A DNA stretch of 64,000 nt, taken from Verrucomicrobiota bacterium (GTDB lineage Bacteria; Verrucomicrobiota; Lentisphaeria; JABSQK01; JAJFLO01). Both the position numbers and the translations under genes were made by a program. This document shows positions 28,811 through 39,275 of the stretch, one piece after another. Within the stretch, counting starts at the first letter, position 1, and each line of letters begins with the position of its first letter. The stretch lies in NCBI GenBank assembly GCA_021772615.1, contig JAJFLQ010000040.1:124001-188000 (forward strand). The letters run 5' to 3'. The notes under the pieces were generated by a model that worked only from the letters and a program-made list of their open reading frames with translations, ran no database searches and had not been told where the DNA came from.

Positions 28811-29977
28811 TCAGCGTTGTTGCTTCTTCTTCTTTAGCGTTGTTTCGTAATCTTGCTCCAGGGTCCTGACCATATACCGCCAATCCCATTTCTCGCGGAC
28901 GTGCTCCCGACCCGCCGCACCCATGCGATGTCGTTGCTCCGGATTCTGGAGCAACGTCAACAGGGCTGTGGCCACAGCGTTGGCATCACCCGGTTCACAG
29001 AGAAATCCCGTTTTCCCGTCCAGAATCACTTCTGGTGTTCCATCTAAAGCAAAACCTACCGCCGGTTTAGCAGCCGCCAGCGCCTGAACGACAGCGCGGG
29101 GAAGCCCCTCGCGTAGCGACAGGTGCACGAGTGTATCCATCAGCCCTACGTATCGGGGAATGTCCTCCGGCGAGACCAGGCCCGAAAGTACGACGTTACG
29201 CTGGAGACCCAATGTCTCTACCTGTTGCTCGATTTCCCGCCGCAGAAGGCCGTCGCCGACGATGAGAAACTGTACATCTGGAATCGCTGCTGTGATCACT
29301 GGCATCGCCTCGAGCAGGTAGTCGTAACCCTTATATTCGAATAAGCGCGCGATTTTTCCGATCACCGGTGCGCCGGGCCGCAATCCCAGCTCTTCGGCCA
29401 GTTTGTCGTCACGATGACTATTCAGATACGGCGAGAGTTCCATACCGCTGTAGACAGTCTTGTACGTCGCCCTTTTGCCAATTTTGCTCCCTGCATACAG
29501 GTCTACCATCGCATCGGCCACAGCGTAATTACGGTCACTGTATCGGGCTGCGATGCGTTCGCATACGATGTAAAGCCAGTTTTTCCACCACGACTGGTAG
29601 CGATGGAACGACGGCCCATGGACGGTATGTGCAATAAGGGGCGTGCCGGCTGCTGCCGCCGCTATCCTGCCTATCACGCCCGCTTTCGAGCTGTGTGTGT
29701 GGATGACGTCGAAGTGCTCGTCGCGAAACCATGATGTGAGGGCCCGGTAGGCGGCGAGGTCTTGAGCCGGGCTAATTTCGCGGCGCAATGATGGGATTTC
29801 CACCACACGTAGACCAGACGAGTCGACCGTCTCCAAAAGTTTGCCTTCCGGTCCCGCTGTCGGGCCGGTGGCGAGGACGGCATCGTGCCCGTTTTCGACA
29901 TGTCCCATGGCGGAAAACAACGTATTCTCCTGGGCCCCGCCGATGATCATACGGGTGATAACGTGGCAGATTTTCAT
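28811..29977 (-). CDS. Family 4 glycosyltransferase
   Basis: MKICHVITRMIIGGAQENTLFSAMG...VIHTHSSKAGVIGRIAAA...APVIGKIARLFEYKGYDYLLEAMP...LVHLSLREGLPRAVVQALAAAKPAVGF. Confidence 0.95.
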   Translation of the reverse strand: MKICHVITRMIIGGAQENTLFSAMGHVENGHDAVLATGPTAGPEGKLLETVDSSGLRVVEIPSLRREISPAQDLAAYRALTSWFRDEHFDVIHTHSSKAGVIGRIAAAAAGTPLIAHTVHGPSFHRYQSWWKNWLYIVCERIAARYSDRNYAVADAMVDLYAGSKIGKRATYKTVYSGMELSPYLNSHRDDKLAEELGLRPGAPVIGKIARLFEYKGYDYLLEAMPVITAAIPDVQFLIVGDGLLRREIEQQVETLGLQRNVVLSGLVSPEDIPRYVGLMDTLVHLSLREGLPRAVVQALAAAKPAVGFALDGTPEVILDGKTGFLCEPGDANAVATALLTLLQNPEQRHRMGAAGREHVREKWDWRYMVRTLEQDYETTLKKKKQQR

Positions 29978-30033
29978 GTGCGGGAAGCGAACGCGGCGCA
30001 GTTCATATTAAATCCGGCGCTGCACCAGGAAAG

Positions 30034-30117
30034 TACCGGAGGTGGGGGTCGAACCCACACTCTCTTGCGAGAACTGGATTTTGAGTCCAGCGCGTCTGCC
30101 AATTCCGCCACTCCGGC
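30034..30117 (-). tRNA. tRNA-Leu (anticodon CAA)
   Basis: Reverse complement GCCGGAGTGGCGGAATTGGCAGACGCGCTGGACTCAAAATCCAGTTCTCGCAAGAGAGTGTGGGTTCGACCCCCACCTCCGGTA: 7-bp acceptor, CTGGA/TCCAG anticodon stem with CTCAAAA loop, long variable arm, GTTCGA T-loop. Confidence 0.95.
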
Positions 30118-30182
30118 AAAAATATAATAATACCCTACCGTCCTGCTCGCGTTTGGCAACGCAATATCGGGCTTATATGTGC

Positions 30183-30216
30183 AAAAAAAAACGCAACTGA
30201 ACGTTGCGTTTTTGTC
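30183..30216. terminator. Bidirectional rho-independent terminator-like hairpin between rpsU and tRNA-Leu
   Basis: aaaaaaaaacgcaac-tgaac-gttgcgtttttg: 8-bp stem AACGCAAC/GTTGCGTT flanked by A-run and T-run. Confidence 0.85.
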
Positions 30217-30241
30217 TTGTGTTACTATAACGGGAAAATCG

Positions 30242-30424
30242 TTATTTATTGTGTCGCTGACGGGCGGCAGCCCGTTTTGCCATCCGCCGCTTTATCTCAC
30301 TTGGCTTCTCATAGTAGCGGCGGTTACGAATTTCCTTCAATGTACCTTCTTTATCCATCTTCTTCTTCAAGCGGCGGAGCGCCTTTTCGACAGCTTCGCC
30401 TTTCTTCATTCGTACCTCAGACAT
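30242..30424 (-). CDS. rpsU: 30S ribosomal protein S21
   Basis: MSEVRMKKGEAVEKALRRLKKKMDKEGTLKEIRNRRYYEKPSEIKRRMAKRAAARQR; S21 signature. Tracked ORF starts at 30439. Confidence 0.93.
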   Translation of the reverse strand: MSEVRMKKGEAVEKALRRLKKKMDKEGTLKEIRNRRYYEKPSEIKRRMAKRAAARQRHNK

Positions 30425-30504
30425 ACCGGTATTCCTCACCTCCCTTCATACTACGGATACACTTCGCGATCAGGTCTCGCAAGCGTCTTGCATGCCGCCC
30501 CTGC

Positions 30505-31356
30505 TTACGCTTCAACGCCGGTCGGCACCGTTGCCTGCGGAAACTCCTCGTCAATGTATTTCTTAAGCTTCTTTAATGCCAGATTCTGGATCTGCCGTAC
30601 CCGCTCGCGCGTACGTCCGATCTTCTTGCTGACTTCTTCCAGGGTCTTGGGGCGTCCACCATCCAGGCCGAAGCGAAGGATGAGGATTAATTTTTCCCGA
30701 GAATCGAGTTTGTTAATCAGAATCTTTAAGCGCTTCAGCATTTCAAGTCCGCACAGGGTCTCGTCGGGCGTCGATGCGCCGTAGTCGGGAATGATATCCT
30801 GGAAGACGCTGTCTTCGCCCTTCTGGATCGGATCCTGTAGCGAGAATGTACGCAACTCGGCGAGCCTGAGTGCGGATACAGTGCGCTCGCTGAAGTCCAG
30901 GCGGTTTGCAATCTCGTTATCCGTCGGCTCCCGGCCCAGTTCCTCGCTCATCTTGATGCGGGCTGCCTTAATCTTATTGATCTTTCCGGCCGATTGAACA
31001 GGAATGCGGATGGTGCGGCTCTGATTCGACAACGCACGTCGCATCGATTGTTTGATCCACCACGCTGCATAGCTGCTGAATTTTGCTCCCTTGGAGGGAT
31101 CAAATTTCTCAACCGCTTTCATCAGACCGATATTGCCCTCAGAAATCAGATCTACCAGCGGTAACCCGAGTCCTTTGAAGTCATGGGCAATCTTGACCAC
31201 CAGACGCAAGTTGCTCTGGATGAGCTTGCGTCGTGCTTCGCCGTTGCCCTTTGCAATCTCAGCGGCCAAGTCGATTTCCTCTTCTCGCGTAACCAGAGGA
31301 ATTTGGCCGATTTCCTGCATGTATGCCTTCATCGTATCATTTTTTCCGGTAAGCAT
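30505..31356 (-). CDS. RNA polymerase sigma factor, sigma-70 family (RpoD/RpoS-type)
   Basis: YMQEIGQIPLVTREEEIDLAAEI...NLRLVVKIAHDFKGLGLPLVDLISEGNIGLMKAVEKFDPSKGAKFSSYAAWWIKQSMRRAL...LEEVSKKIGRTRERVRQIQNLALKKLKKY. Confidence 0.95.
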   Translation of the reverse strand: MLTGKNDTMKAYMQEIGQIPLVTREEEIDLAAEIAKGNGEARRKLIQSNLRLVVKIAHDFKGLGLPLVDLISEGNIGLMKAVEKFDPSKGAKFSSYAAWWIKQSMRRALSNQSRTIRIPVQSAGKINKIKAARIKMSEELGREPTDNEIANRLDFSERTVSALRLAELRTFSLQDPIQKGEDSVFQDIIPDYGASTPDETLCGLEMLKRLKILINKLDSREKLILILRFGLDGGRPKTLEEVSKKIGRTRERVRQIQNLALKKLKKYIDEEFPQATVPTGVEA

Positions 31357-31632
31357 CTAATCTTCCTATTCGTTGGTAATTAATGTTATCCATGAAATTA
31401 TGCGCTGAAATTTCATTTGCGGGGTTTATAGTAAACATACCGCTTCGGATAATTGGTTTACCGCTGGCGACAATTCCCGCACACGCACAAAGTGGCGCGA
31501 CACTGCCGTCCCCCTTTTTTGCAGTTTGCAGGCCTATACGAGCACGTGCAACGCAATTCTTCCCTGTGAAATCAAAGTAGAATCTCTAATATAAGCAAAT
31601 TGTTTGGGGTTTTCAATATCAAAAATTAAATA

Positions 31633-34600
31633 ATGTCAAGTTTTCACAAAAAAATAGTTGGAAAGTTTGATTTTTTTTCGGGATTAAGCGAGCGGAAGGC
31701 CGAGCTAGTCGTCGATCCCGAAGCGATGTACCTCATTGTGGCATCGTACCTTTCAGCTACCCGGAAGACAGTCGTCGTGATTTGTCCGGACTTGTCAGAT
31801 GCGGAAGCATTGGCCGACGAGATTCGATACAGTCAGGCTTTCTTCGCATATCGCGGAGAAATCATGGTGATGCCCGAGTCGGACAGCCCGATGCCGGGCG
31901 GTAGCGGCGGGCAGGAGGCCGAATGCAGCCGCATTCTTGATCGGACCAGGCGTGTCGGTGGGGTGTATTGTCTTTCCTGTACCGCCTTTATGGCGGCGGC
32001 ACAGGACCCACGGACATTCCGCAGAAATCAGCTGGTGCTGCGGCCGGGGGCGACCAGCTTTCCGCCCGAGCTGCTGGCGGCGAAACTCGTGGAGCGAAAC
32101 TACGACAACGAGGTGCAGGTTACGCAGCCTGGTGAGTTCTCGTGGCGCGGCTGCATCTGCGACGTGTACTCGCCGGTCTACGAGTATCCGATCCGCATCG
32201 AATATTGGGGCGATGAGATCGAGTCGATTCGTTTTTTCGACCCGGCAACACAGCGATCGACCGAGTCGGTGGACCGGTGTCGGATCATTCCCCATGGATC
32301 GCCGAATGCGGCGAACACGTGTTCGTTTGCGGACTATCTGGATCCTGAGCGCACGACCGTGATTACGTGCGCTCCGGATGCGATCGACAGTCACCTCGCG
32401 CGGTACGGTGCGCCGGACGCTGTGGACACGTGGCATAACATGGATGCACGACCGTTTCACCAGATAAACCTGTGCCCGCCGGAATCGGAGGGCACTCCCG
32501 GAAAGAACGCCCCTGTGTATTCGCTTTCGCACCTGGCGTCGTCGTCGATGGACGATCTCCAGGATCAGGGCGAAATTCTCCACCGGCAGTATCTGAAGAC
32601 GCATATCGGACGATGGATCGAGACCGGATACGACGTCGGGATATGTACCGAAAATCAATCGATCTACCAGCGCTTCCGCGAAACGTTGTCGCGGGAGCTG
32701 ACACACGGCTGCGACACGTTGAAGCATATTAAGGCGCCCCTCGCACGCGGTGTGATCGTACCGCGCGAGCGGCTTGTGTTGCTCTCCGAAGCGGAGATTT
32801 TCCAGAGCAAGAAAGCTGCGGCGCGTAAAACGCGGAGCCGTGGTTATCGTACCGATCACATGCTTCGCACCGGCCTGGAACTGCAGTCCGGCGACTTCGC
32901 GGTGCATGCGGTGCACGGCATCTGCCGGTTCGCGGGCGCTCGGATGGAGACCTTTTACGATCGGACTCAGGAGGTGCTTATTCTTGAGTTCGCAGACGAG
33001 ATGACGTTGTACGTTCCGCTGGACCAGGCGTATCTCGTAAGTGCCTATGTCGGTGCGTCGAAGAAGCTTCCAAGGCTCAGCAAAATCGGTTCGGCGACCT
33101 GGAAACGAGCGCGGTACGCAGCATCACGTGCGGTGGCGGATGTGGCTGCTGAATTGATACAGATTCAGGCGGTACGTGATTCCAGCGCGGGATTTGCCTT
33201 TGCCAACCATGACAGCTTCGACGCTCGCGGTTTCGCAGCAGCGTTTTCCTTTACCGAGACGCAGGACCAGGCCACAGCGATCGCGGACGTACTCGGCGAT
33301 ATGGCGATGACGCGGCCGATGGATCGGCTTGTCTGCGGTGATGTTGGATACGGCAAGACCGAGGTTGCAATGCGCGCGGCGTTCAATGCGGTCTTGTCGG
33401 GCAAGCAGGTTGCGGTGTTGGTACCGACAACGGTGCTTGCACAGCAGCATTTTCTTACATTCACGGACCGGTTTAAGGCGGTTCCTGTGATTATCGATGT
33501 ACTGTCGCGATTTCGTACCGGCCGCGAGCAGCGTGTGGCCATCGAACAGCTCGCCGCAGGCGCCATCGACATCATTATCGGCACACACAGGTTGCTGCAG
33601 CGCGACGTGATATTCCGGGATATCGGACTCATTATCATCGATGAAGAGCAGCGGTTCGGTGTAAAGGACAAGGAGAAATTGAAGATGCTGCGCGCCAATG
33701 TCGATGTGCTGACCATGACGGCAACGCCGATTCCGCGTACACTCTACCTGTCGATGGCCGGGCTTCGCGACATGAGCACGATCATGACGGCGCCGTTGGA
33801 GCGTCTTCCAGTGCGTACGATCGTGTCGCAATTCGATCCGAACGTCGTGCACGACGCTATCCGCAACGAGGTGCAGCGGGGCGGCCAGGTGTTTTATCTT
33901 CACAATCGTGTCAGCACCATAGAGTCCGTGGCGAGGAAATTAACGAAGGCGATCCCGGATGTGGTGTTCGACACCGCCCACGGTCGCATGCATGAAGGCG
34001 ATCTTGAGGATGCAATGATTCGTTTTATCGCCGGCAAGACGGACGTGCTCGTTTGCACCACCATTATTGAATCCGGCCTCGACATACCAAACGCCAACAC
34101 GATCATTATCGAGCGGGCGGACCGTTTCGGGCTTGCAGAACTCTACCAGCTGCGTGGTCGGGTAGGGCGATACCGCCGTCAGGCCTATGCGTATCTTCTC
34201 CTTCCTGTCGATGCCATCGTGTTGGACAACGCGCGAAAACGACTCGCAGCGATCCGGCGATATACCGATCTCGGCGCCGGCTTTAAGCTGGCCATGCGCG
34301 ATCTCGAGATTCGCGGCGCCGGGAATATTCTTGGCGCGGAACAAAGCGGTCACATTTCGGCTGTAGGATTTAATCTCTACTGCCAGTTGCTGAAGGAAGC
34401 GGTCGCACGCCTGAAGCAATTGCCGCTGCCGGTTCGTAGCGACATCAGTCTGAATCTCGATTTCCTGGTTTTCGGGAAAACCGACTGCGACCGTCTATCC
34501 GCATGTGTGGCGGCAGACTATATCATCGACAGCGACCTCCGGGTCGACGCGTATCGCAAATTGGGCGGGTTTGCGACCCTCGCCGAGGTTGATGCGTTTG

Positions 34601-34896
34601 CAGCAGAACTTGCCGATCGTTTTGGTCCGCTTCCTGTTGCGGCGGTGAATCTGTTGGTGACTGCCAGGCTGAGAATTCTCGCGGGAAAACATGGCGTGTC
34701 CGCGGTCTCCGTTCGAAATCGCCGTGTATTCATGGAGACTGCGCGCGGATTGGTCAAGGATGAAAACGATCGCATTCCGCGGTTGACATCCGCGCGCCGT
34801 GACGATTTTCTCGTGGAGTTGGTCGCGTTGGTAAGTGTCGTTGACGGGACAATCGTCGCAAGCAGGAGGGGGGATGATTGGGTATCAGCCGGATGA
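31633..34896 (+). CDS. mfd: Transcription-repair coupling factor
   Basis: 1087 aa; CarD-like RID region plus helicase motifs MDRLVCGDVGYGKTEVAMRAAF, LIIIDEEQRFGVKDKEKLK, MTATPIPRTLYLSMAGLRD, RADRFGLAELYQLRGRVGRYRRQAYAYLL. Confidence 0.97.
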   Translation: MSSFHKKIVGKFDFFSGLSERKAELVVDPEAMYLIVASYLSATRKTVVVICPDLSDAEALADEIRYSQAFFAYRGEIMVMPESDSPMPGGSGGQEAECSRILDRTRRVGGVYCLSCTAFMAAAQDPRTFRRNQLVLRPGATSFPPELLAAKLVERNYDNEVQVTQPGEFSWRGCICDVYSPVYEYPIRIEYWGDEIESIRFFDPATQRSTESVDRCRIIPHGSPNAANTCSFADYLDPERTTVITCAPDAIDSHLARYGAPDAVDTWHNMDARPFHQINLCPPESEGTPGKNAPVYSLSHLASSSMDDLQDQGEILHRQYLKTHIGRWIETGYDVGICTENQSIYQRFRETLSRELTHGCDTLKHIKAPLARGVIVPRERLVLLSEAEIFQSKKAAARKTRSRGYRTDHMLRTGLELQSGDFAVHAVHGICRFAGARMETFYDRTQEVLILEFADEMTLYVPLDQAYLVSAYVGASKKLPRLSKIGSATWKRARYAASRAVADVAAELIQIQAVRDSSAGFAFANHDSFDARGFAAAFSFTETQDQATAIADVLGDMAMTRPMDRLVCGDVGYGKTEVAMRAAFNAVLSGKQVAVLVPTTVLAQQHFLTFTDRFKAVPVIIDVLSRFRTGREQRVAIEQLAAGAIDIIIGTHRLLQRDVIFRDIGLIIIDEEQRFGVKDKEKLKMLRANVDVLTMTATPIPRTLYLSMAGLRDMSTIMTAPLERLPVRTIVSQFDPNVVHDAIRNEVQRGGQVFYLHNRVSTIESVARKLTKAIPDVVFDTAHGRMHEGDLEDAMIRFIAGKTDVLVCTTIIESGLDIPNANTIIIERADRFGLAELYQLRGRVGRYRRQAYAYLLLPVDAIVLDNARKRLAAIRRYTDLGAGFKLAMRDLEIRGAGNILGAEQSGHISAVGFNLYCQLLKEAVARLKQLPLPVRSDISLNLDFLVFGKTDCDRLSACVAADYIIDSDLRVDAYRKLGGFATLAEVDAFAAELADRFGPLPVAAVNLLVTARLRILAGKHGVSAVSVRNRRVFMETARGLVKDENDRIPRLTSARRDDFLVELVALVSVVDGTIVASRRGDDWVSAG

Positions 34897-34975
34897 CAAC
34901 GAACGTCAAGGTCGGCACCGTATCCAGCACGATTTCAACCGTGCAGGGAATCATCCTCGTGGTCGCGTACGGGCT

Positions 34976-36175
34976 TCAGGCGGGCGACGGGTCTGCCGGT
35001 TCGGATGCCAACTGCAGTGCGAGATTACAACCGGTGATGAACTCGGCAACATCGGCGTATTCCGATCGTGTGTGTGCGTTGTGCTGACCGGCCCCGAATG
35101 TCACCGTCGGTATCCCCAGCGCGTTCAGCGCGCTTGCATCCAGGCCGCCGTCGACCGTGATTCGTTGTGGCGCCAGTCCGATGGCTCGTGCCGCTCGCTC
35201 AGCTCGCACTACGACGGGCGCTGCCGGGCATAATTCAAACGGATCATAATCGCGCCGCACGCGAAACGAGACTTTACCGCATTGTCCGTGTCGATTGCGG
35301 ACGCTGCGAGCGGCTTTGTCGAATGCGATTTTGTAACGCTCCGAAATAGCAGTGATACACGCTGTGTCATGGCTGCGGGATTCACCGTTCACTGTCAGTT
35401 TATCCATCACCTGATTTGTCGCGTCGCCGCCTGCAATGGACCCGATATTTGATGTGCCGCAGATGTTGCCGGTACGAATCCTGCCGTGGTATCCCTGTTG
35501 CGCGACATCGGCGATGGCCAATGCGGCAATAACGCCTGCGGACACGCCGTCTTCCGGATGAACACCTGCGTGCGCCGCCACACCCTCGATCTCCGCGGTC
35601 CAGCGATCTGCGCCCACGGCCGCGATGATGAGGTGCTCCGGTATGCCGGAGTCTATGTTAAAACCGCACGAGGGGTTGCCCAACATGGCGACGTCGACGT
35701 GGCGAGATCCAACAAGGCCGATCTCCTCGGCCACGGTAAACAAAAACGTCAACGGCCCGTGCGGTATGCCCTGAGCGGCGATGGTCTCAATCACGGTCAC
35801 CAGGCACGCGACCGCGGTGCGGTTGTCTGCACCCAGTGCGGTGTCGGCTGTGGATGTGATGCGATTGTCGCGGCTTTCCGGTACGGCGCCGCGGCACAAG
35901 GGCACCGTATCCAGGTGCGACACAAATAGCGTCGTAGGCCCCTTCGACGTATCCGGAAGCCTGACGATGAGGTTTCCGGTCGTCAGCGGCGTGCCTGCGA
36001 GGTGATGAACGTTATCGCGTACGATGTGAATGGCGTCGATGCCCGCCTGTTCGATCTTGCGTCCGACGATATCCGCGATGCGGCATTCATTGCCACTCAC
36101 GCCTTCTACTGTGAGAAACTCGAGCAGGTTCGATACAGCATGATCCGGATCGATGCGTGCGGCAATGTTGGTCAT
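34976..36175 (-). CDS. M20-family metallopeptidase (PepT-like)
   Basis: TTLFVSHLDTVPLCRG...TALGADNRTAVACLVTVIETI...LTFLFTVAEEIGLVGSRHVD; M20 metal-binding motifs. Confidence 0.88.
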   Translation of the reverse strand: MTNIAARIDPDHAVSNLLEFLTVEGVSGNECRIADIVGRKIEQAGIDAIHIVRDNVHHLAGTPLTTGNLIVRLPDTSKGPTTLFVSHLDTVPLCRGAVPESRDNRITSTADTALGADNRTAVACLVTVIETIAAQGIPHGPLTFLFTVAEEIGLVGSRHVDVAMLGNPSCGFNIDSGIPEHLIIAAVGADRWTAEIEGVAAHAGVHPEDGVSAGVIAALAIADVAQQGYHGRIRTGNICGTSNIGSIAGGDATNQVMDKLTVNGESRSHDTACITAISERYKIAFDKAARSVRNRHGQCGKVSFRVRRDYDPFELCPAAPVVVRAERAARAIGLAPQRITVDGGLDASALNALGIPTVTFGAGQHNAHTRSEYADVAEFITGCNLALQLASEPADPSPA

Positions 36176-36413
36176 GGGGCAGGGTTCATGAAATGGTCGT
36201 GAAAATTGATTTGTGCTTGTTACTTCTACCTTCTATACTACAGCCAAGTCGCCGGGCATTCGCGGTTGGTTTCGCAGCAAATACTGCCGAAGTCCGACAG
36301 GCTTCGAGCGTGAATCATTCACCCGTATTCTACTGTCTTCTGCGAGAACAGATTTCTGCTAAATTCAGCGGCTCGGCTCGAAGTCAGCCGCCAATGCCGA
36401 TCCGGGTTACAAT

Positions 36414-37187
36414 ATGAGTTGGTTTGGAAAGTTACTATGTGGCACGGTCGGATTCGTATTCGGCGGTCCGATTGGCAGTGTCGGCGGCGTCGCGCTCGGC
36501 CATTTACTCATTGATGAGAAACGCGGATCGCGCAAGTCCAATACAGAGTCGGCCACGACTCCGGACTCCATACTCCATGGCTGTGAAGAGAGTCAGGCCA
36601 TATTCTTCATCACGACCTTCTCGCTCATGGCCCGGCTCGCCAAGGCCGACGGCGTGATTTGCCGCGATGAGATCAAGGCGGTCGAGAGGATTATGCAGGA
36701 TGAACTTGGCATGGATGTCAAGAGTCGGAATTTCGCCAAGCAGGTTTTCAGCGTGGCTCGAAATTCGGCGGCAGACTTCGACGATTACGCGGCGCAGTTT
36801 TTGGACAACTTCTCGCACAATCGACGGATATTATTGTGCCTGGTGGATCTGTTGCTGAAACTGGCAGCCGCCGATGGAGAATACCACGACGAAGAAGAGC
36901 GGCTGATTTGTCATGCCACCGAATTGTTCGCGATCACTGACGAAGAATACGATGCATTGCGGGCCCGGCATCTGAATGAATCCGATCGCCACTACAAGAT
37001 CTTGCACTCGAAACGGGGCGATTCGATCTCGGAGATTGAGCAGAAATATCAGTTTCTGATCGAAGAATACGACCCCGACCGCATTGTCCGGGATGGACTG
37101 CCGCCGGAGTTTGTGGCGTTCGCCAGGCGGAAGCTGACCGATATCGAAGATGCCTATCGCCGTGTTCGCGACCAAGCGAACGTGTAG
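36414..37187 (+). CDS. DjlA-like protein: N-terminal glycine-zipper membrane segment, TerB-like domain, C-terminal degenerate J-like domain
   Basis: GKLLCGTVGFVFGGPIGSVGGVALGHLL; FSLMARLAKADGVICRDEIKAVERIM...LLKLAAADGEYHDEEERLI; C-terminus EEYDPDRIVRDGLPPEFVAFARRKLTDIEDAYRRVRDQ aligns to DjlA J-domain ...GLPPE...QEIQ.AYE. Confidence 0.82.
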   Translation: MSWFGKLLCGTVGFVFGGPIGSVGGVALGHLLIDEKRGSRKSNTESATTPDSILHGCEESQAIFFITTFSLMARLAKADGVICRDEIKAVERIMQDELGMDVKSRNFAKQVFSVARNSAADFDDYAAQFLDNFSHNRRILLCLVDLLLKLAAADGEYHDEEERLICHATELFAITDEEYDALRARHLNESDRHYKILHSKRGDSISEIEQKYQFLIEEYDPDRIVRDGLPPEFVAFARRKLTDIEDAYRRVRDQANV

Positions 37188-37277
37188 CACGCCGCGTCAT
37201 ACACTCGATATCATCCGGCGCATGGATCGGGCGAGCCTCTCGGACAGACCAATATGATCGCAATCGTTTTGCAACGG

Positions 37278-38102
37278 TCAGAACTTGCGCTTGAAGCAAA
37301 ACGTCTTGTCGTGCCGCACATTGTTGAAGTCCGTCGTGACATTAATCAGGCTTTCCGTAGAACCCAGAAGCAGGAAGCTGTCGTTTTTCATGAGTTCACG
37401 AACCTTTTTCAGAATGGACCGTTTTGCTTCCACATCGAAATAGATCAGGACGTTGCGTATAAAGATTATGTCCATGGTGTGCATGCCGGACCAATGCTCC
37501 AACAGATTGAGTTGTCGGAATACGATCATCTTGCGCAACGGCTCCTTGATTATCCACGAATCGCCCTGCTTGTCGAAATACTTCACCATCATCAAGGCCG
37601 GAAGCCCGCGATTCACTTCGAGTTGTGAGAAAACGCCGGATCGCGCCTTGTCAAGAACCTTACCGGCAAGGTCGGTTGCAAGTATCGATACGTTCCAGTG
37701 CGCCAGTTGCGGAAAACTGTCCCGCAGGATCATCGCTATGGTATACGGCTCCTGCCCCGTGGAGCATGCGGCACTCCAGATTTTAAGGGTTCGTGTTGCG
37801 GCATTTTTCTCGATCAGCTCAGGAACGATGACATTCTTGAATACCTCGAAGGGATGGAGGTCGCGGAAGAAGCTGGTCTCGTTGGTGGTCAAGGCCTCAA
37901 TGACCTGTTCATGCGTGCCATTGTGCCGCGAGTGTTCTTTCAGCTTCTGCACCAGGCCGGAGACGTTTTCGTATCCGTTCTTTATCGCGACCGGTTTCAG
38001 TCGCAGTTCGATGAGATACTCCTTCCCATCGTCTATGATGATCCCGGCTTTTTGGCGCACGAGTGTCTGAACGTAGGTGAAATCCTGCTGATTGATGGAC
38101 AT
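37278..38102 (-). CDS. cheR: Chemotaxis protein methyltransferase
   Basis: TNETSFFRDLHPFEVFKNVIVPEL...LKIWSAACSTGQEPYTIAMILRD...DIIFIRNVLIYFDVEAKRSIL. Confidence 0.95.
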   Translation of the reverse strand: MSINQQDFTYVQTLVRQKAGIIIDDGKEYLIELRLKPVAIKNGYENVSGLVQKLKEHSRHNGTHEQVIEALTTNETSFFRDLHPFEVFKNVIVPELIEKNAATRTLKIWSAACSTGQEPYTIAMILRDSFPQLAHWNVSILATDLAGKVLDKARSGVFSQLEVNRGLPALMMVKYFDKQGDSWIIKEPLRKMIVFRQLNLLEHWSGMHTMDIIFIRNVLIYFDVEAKRSILKKVRELMKNDSFLLLGSTESLINVTTDFNNVRHDKTFCFKRKF

Positions 38103-38198
38103 GTTCGATTTGCCGTGAGTTAATCGCTTTGCAGCGTATTAAGTGCCAGTTGTGCGCGGCCGAATTACGCCGAAGCGGTCCGCTTGTTCGCGCGTTTG

Positions 38199-39275
38199 TT
38201 AAACCGTAGCCAGCTTACGTTGTGTACTGACCCTACGGACGATCTCACTGCCTATCTGGCTTAACGGCAGAATTTTGTCGGCAATCCCCGCGCCGGCGAC
38301 AGCGCCGGCCATGCCCCAAACCACACTGCTACGTTCGTCCTGCACGATAATCTGTCCACCCTTTTCATGGATGTCTCGGCAGCCCTCGAGCCCATCCTGT
38401 CCCATTCCCGTAAGAATCACTACCAATACATTGCCGCCGAAGACCTTCGCGACCGAACGAAACAGCACGTCGACAGCCGGGCGGCAGGAGTTCTCCGGCG
38501 GGTTCTGGTTCGTTGCTACTGTGTAACCCGCACCGGATCTGCACGTCACCATGTGATAGTCGCCGGGTGCAATGTAGACGTGACCAACGCGCAACATGTC
38601 GCCTGCGCTGGCCTCACAGACATGAAGGTGGCATTTGCGCGACAATCGTTCGGCCAGTGATTTGGTAAAGAGCGGCGGCATGTGTTGCACGATCACCGTC
38701 GGAACAGGAAAATCCGCGGGTAAACGGGGCAAGACTTCAGCGAGCGCGTTCGGGCCACCGGTGGATACGCCGATGGCAAGCAAATCAATGGGTTGTGCGG
38801 TCGTCTTGCGGCGCGGACGCGCGGGCGCCGGTGTTGCCGCAGATCTCGGGGAGGCGGGTATACGGCCGCCGCCGAATAAATGTATCTTGGGAATAAGTTG
38901 CTCGCGAACGTGCTTGATCGCGGTGTCGATACCGCCACTTTTTGCGGGTTTTGTCACGTAGTCGCTGGCACCCAGGGACAATGCCTCCAGCGTGGCTACC
39001 GCACCCTTTTCCGTGCGACCGCTGAACATGATGACGATCGGCTTTTTCGCGAGGTTACGGATATTCCGTAGTGTTTCGAGTCCGTCCATCTCCGGCATTT
39101 CGAGATCGAGGACAACAATGTCCGGATTGAGTTTTGGTATCTTGGCCAGTGCTACTTGTCCGTTCGCGGCCGTACCGACGACATCGATCTCCGGATCTTC
39201 AGCCAAAGTGTTGGTCACAAGTCGGCGCACAACGACCGAGTCATCGACCATCAAAACTCGAATTTTATTCTGCAT
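38199..39275 (-). CDS. cheB: Chemotaxis response regulator protein-glutamate methylesterase
   Basis: Receiver IRVLMVDDSVVVRRLV...VVLDLEMPEMDGLE plus methylesterase LAIGVSTGGPNALAEVLPRLP...VIVQHMPPLFTKSLAERL...VVILTGMGQDGLEG. Confidence 0.96.
   Translation of the reverse strand: MQNKIRVLMVDDSVVVRRLVTNTLAEDPEIDVVGTAANGQVALAKIPKLNPDIVVLDLEMPEMDGLETLRNIRNLAKKPIVIMFSGRTEKGAVATLEALSLGASDYVTKPAKSGGIDTAIKHVREQLIPKIHLFGGGRIPASPRSAATPAPARPRRKTTAQPIDLLAIGVSTGGPNALAEVLPRLPADFPVPTVIVQHMPPLFTKSLAERLSRKCHLHVCEASAGDMLRVGHVYIAPGDYHMVTCRSGAGYTVATNQNPPENSCRPAVDVLFRSVAKVFGGNVLVVILTGMGQDGLEGCRDIHEKGGQIIVQDERSSVVWGMAGAVAGAGIADKILPLSQIGSEIVRRVSTQRKLATV

Noticed and set aside
31795-34419. Minus-strand ORFs (up to 373 aa) opposite mfd
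   Set aside because: Basic, low-complexity translations opposite an unambiguous, conserved mfd frame.
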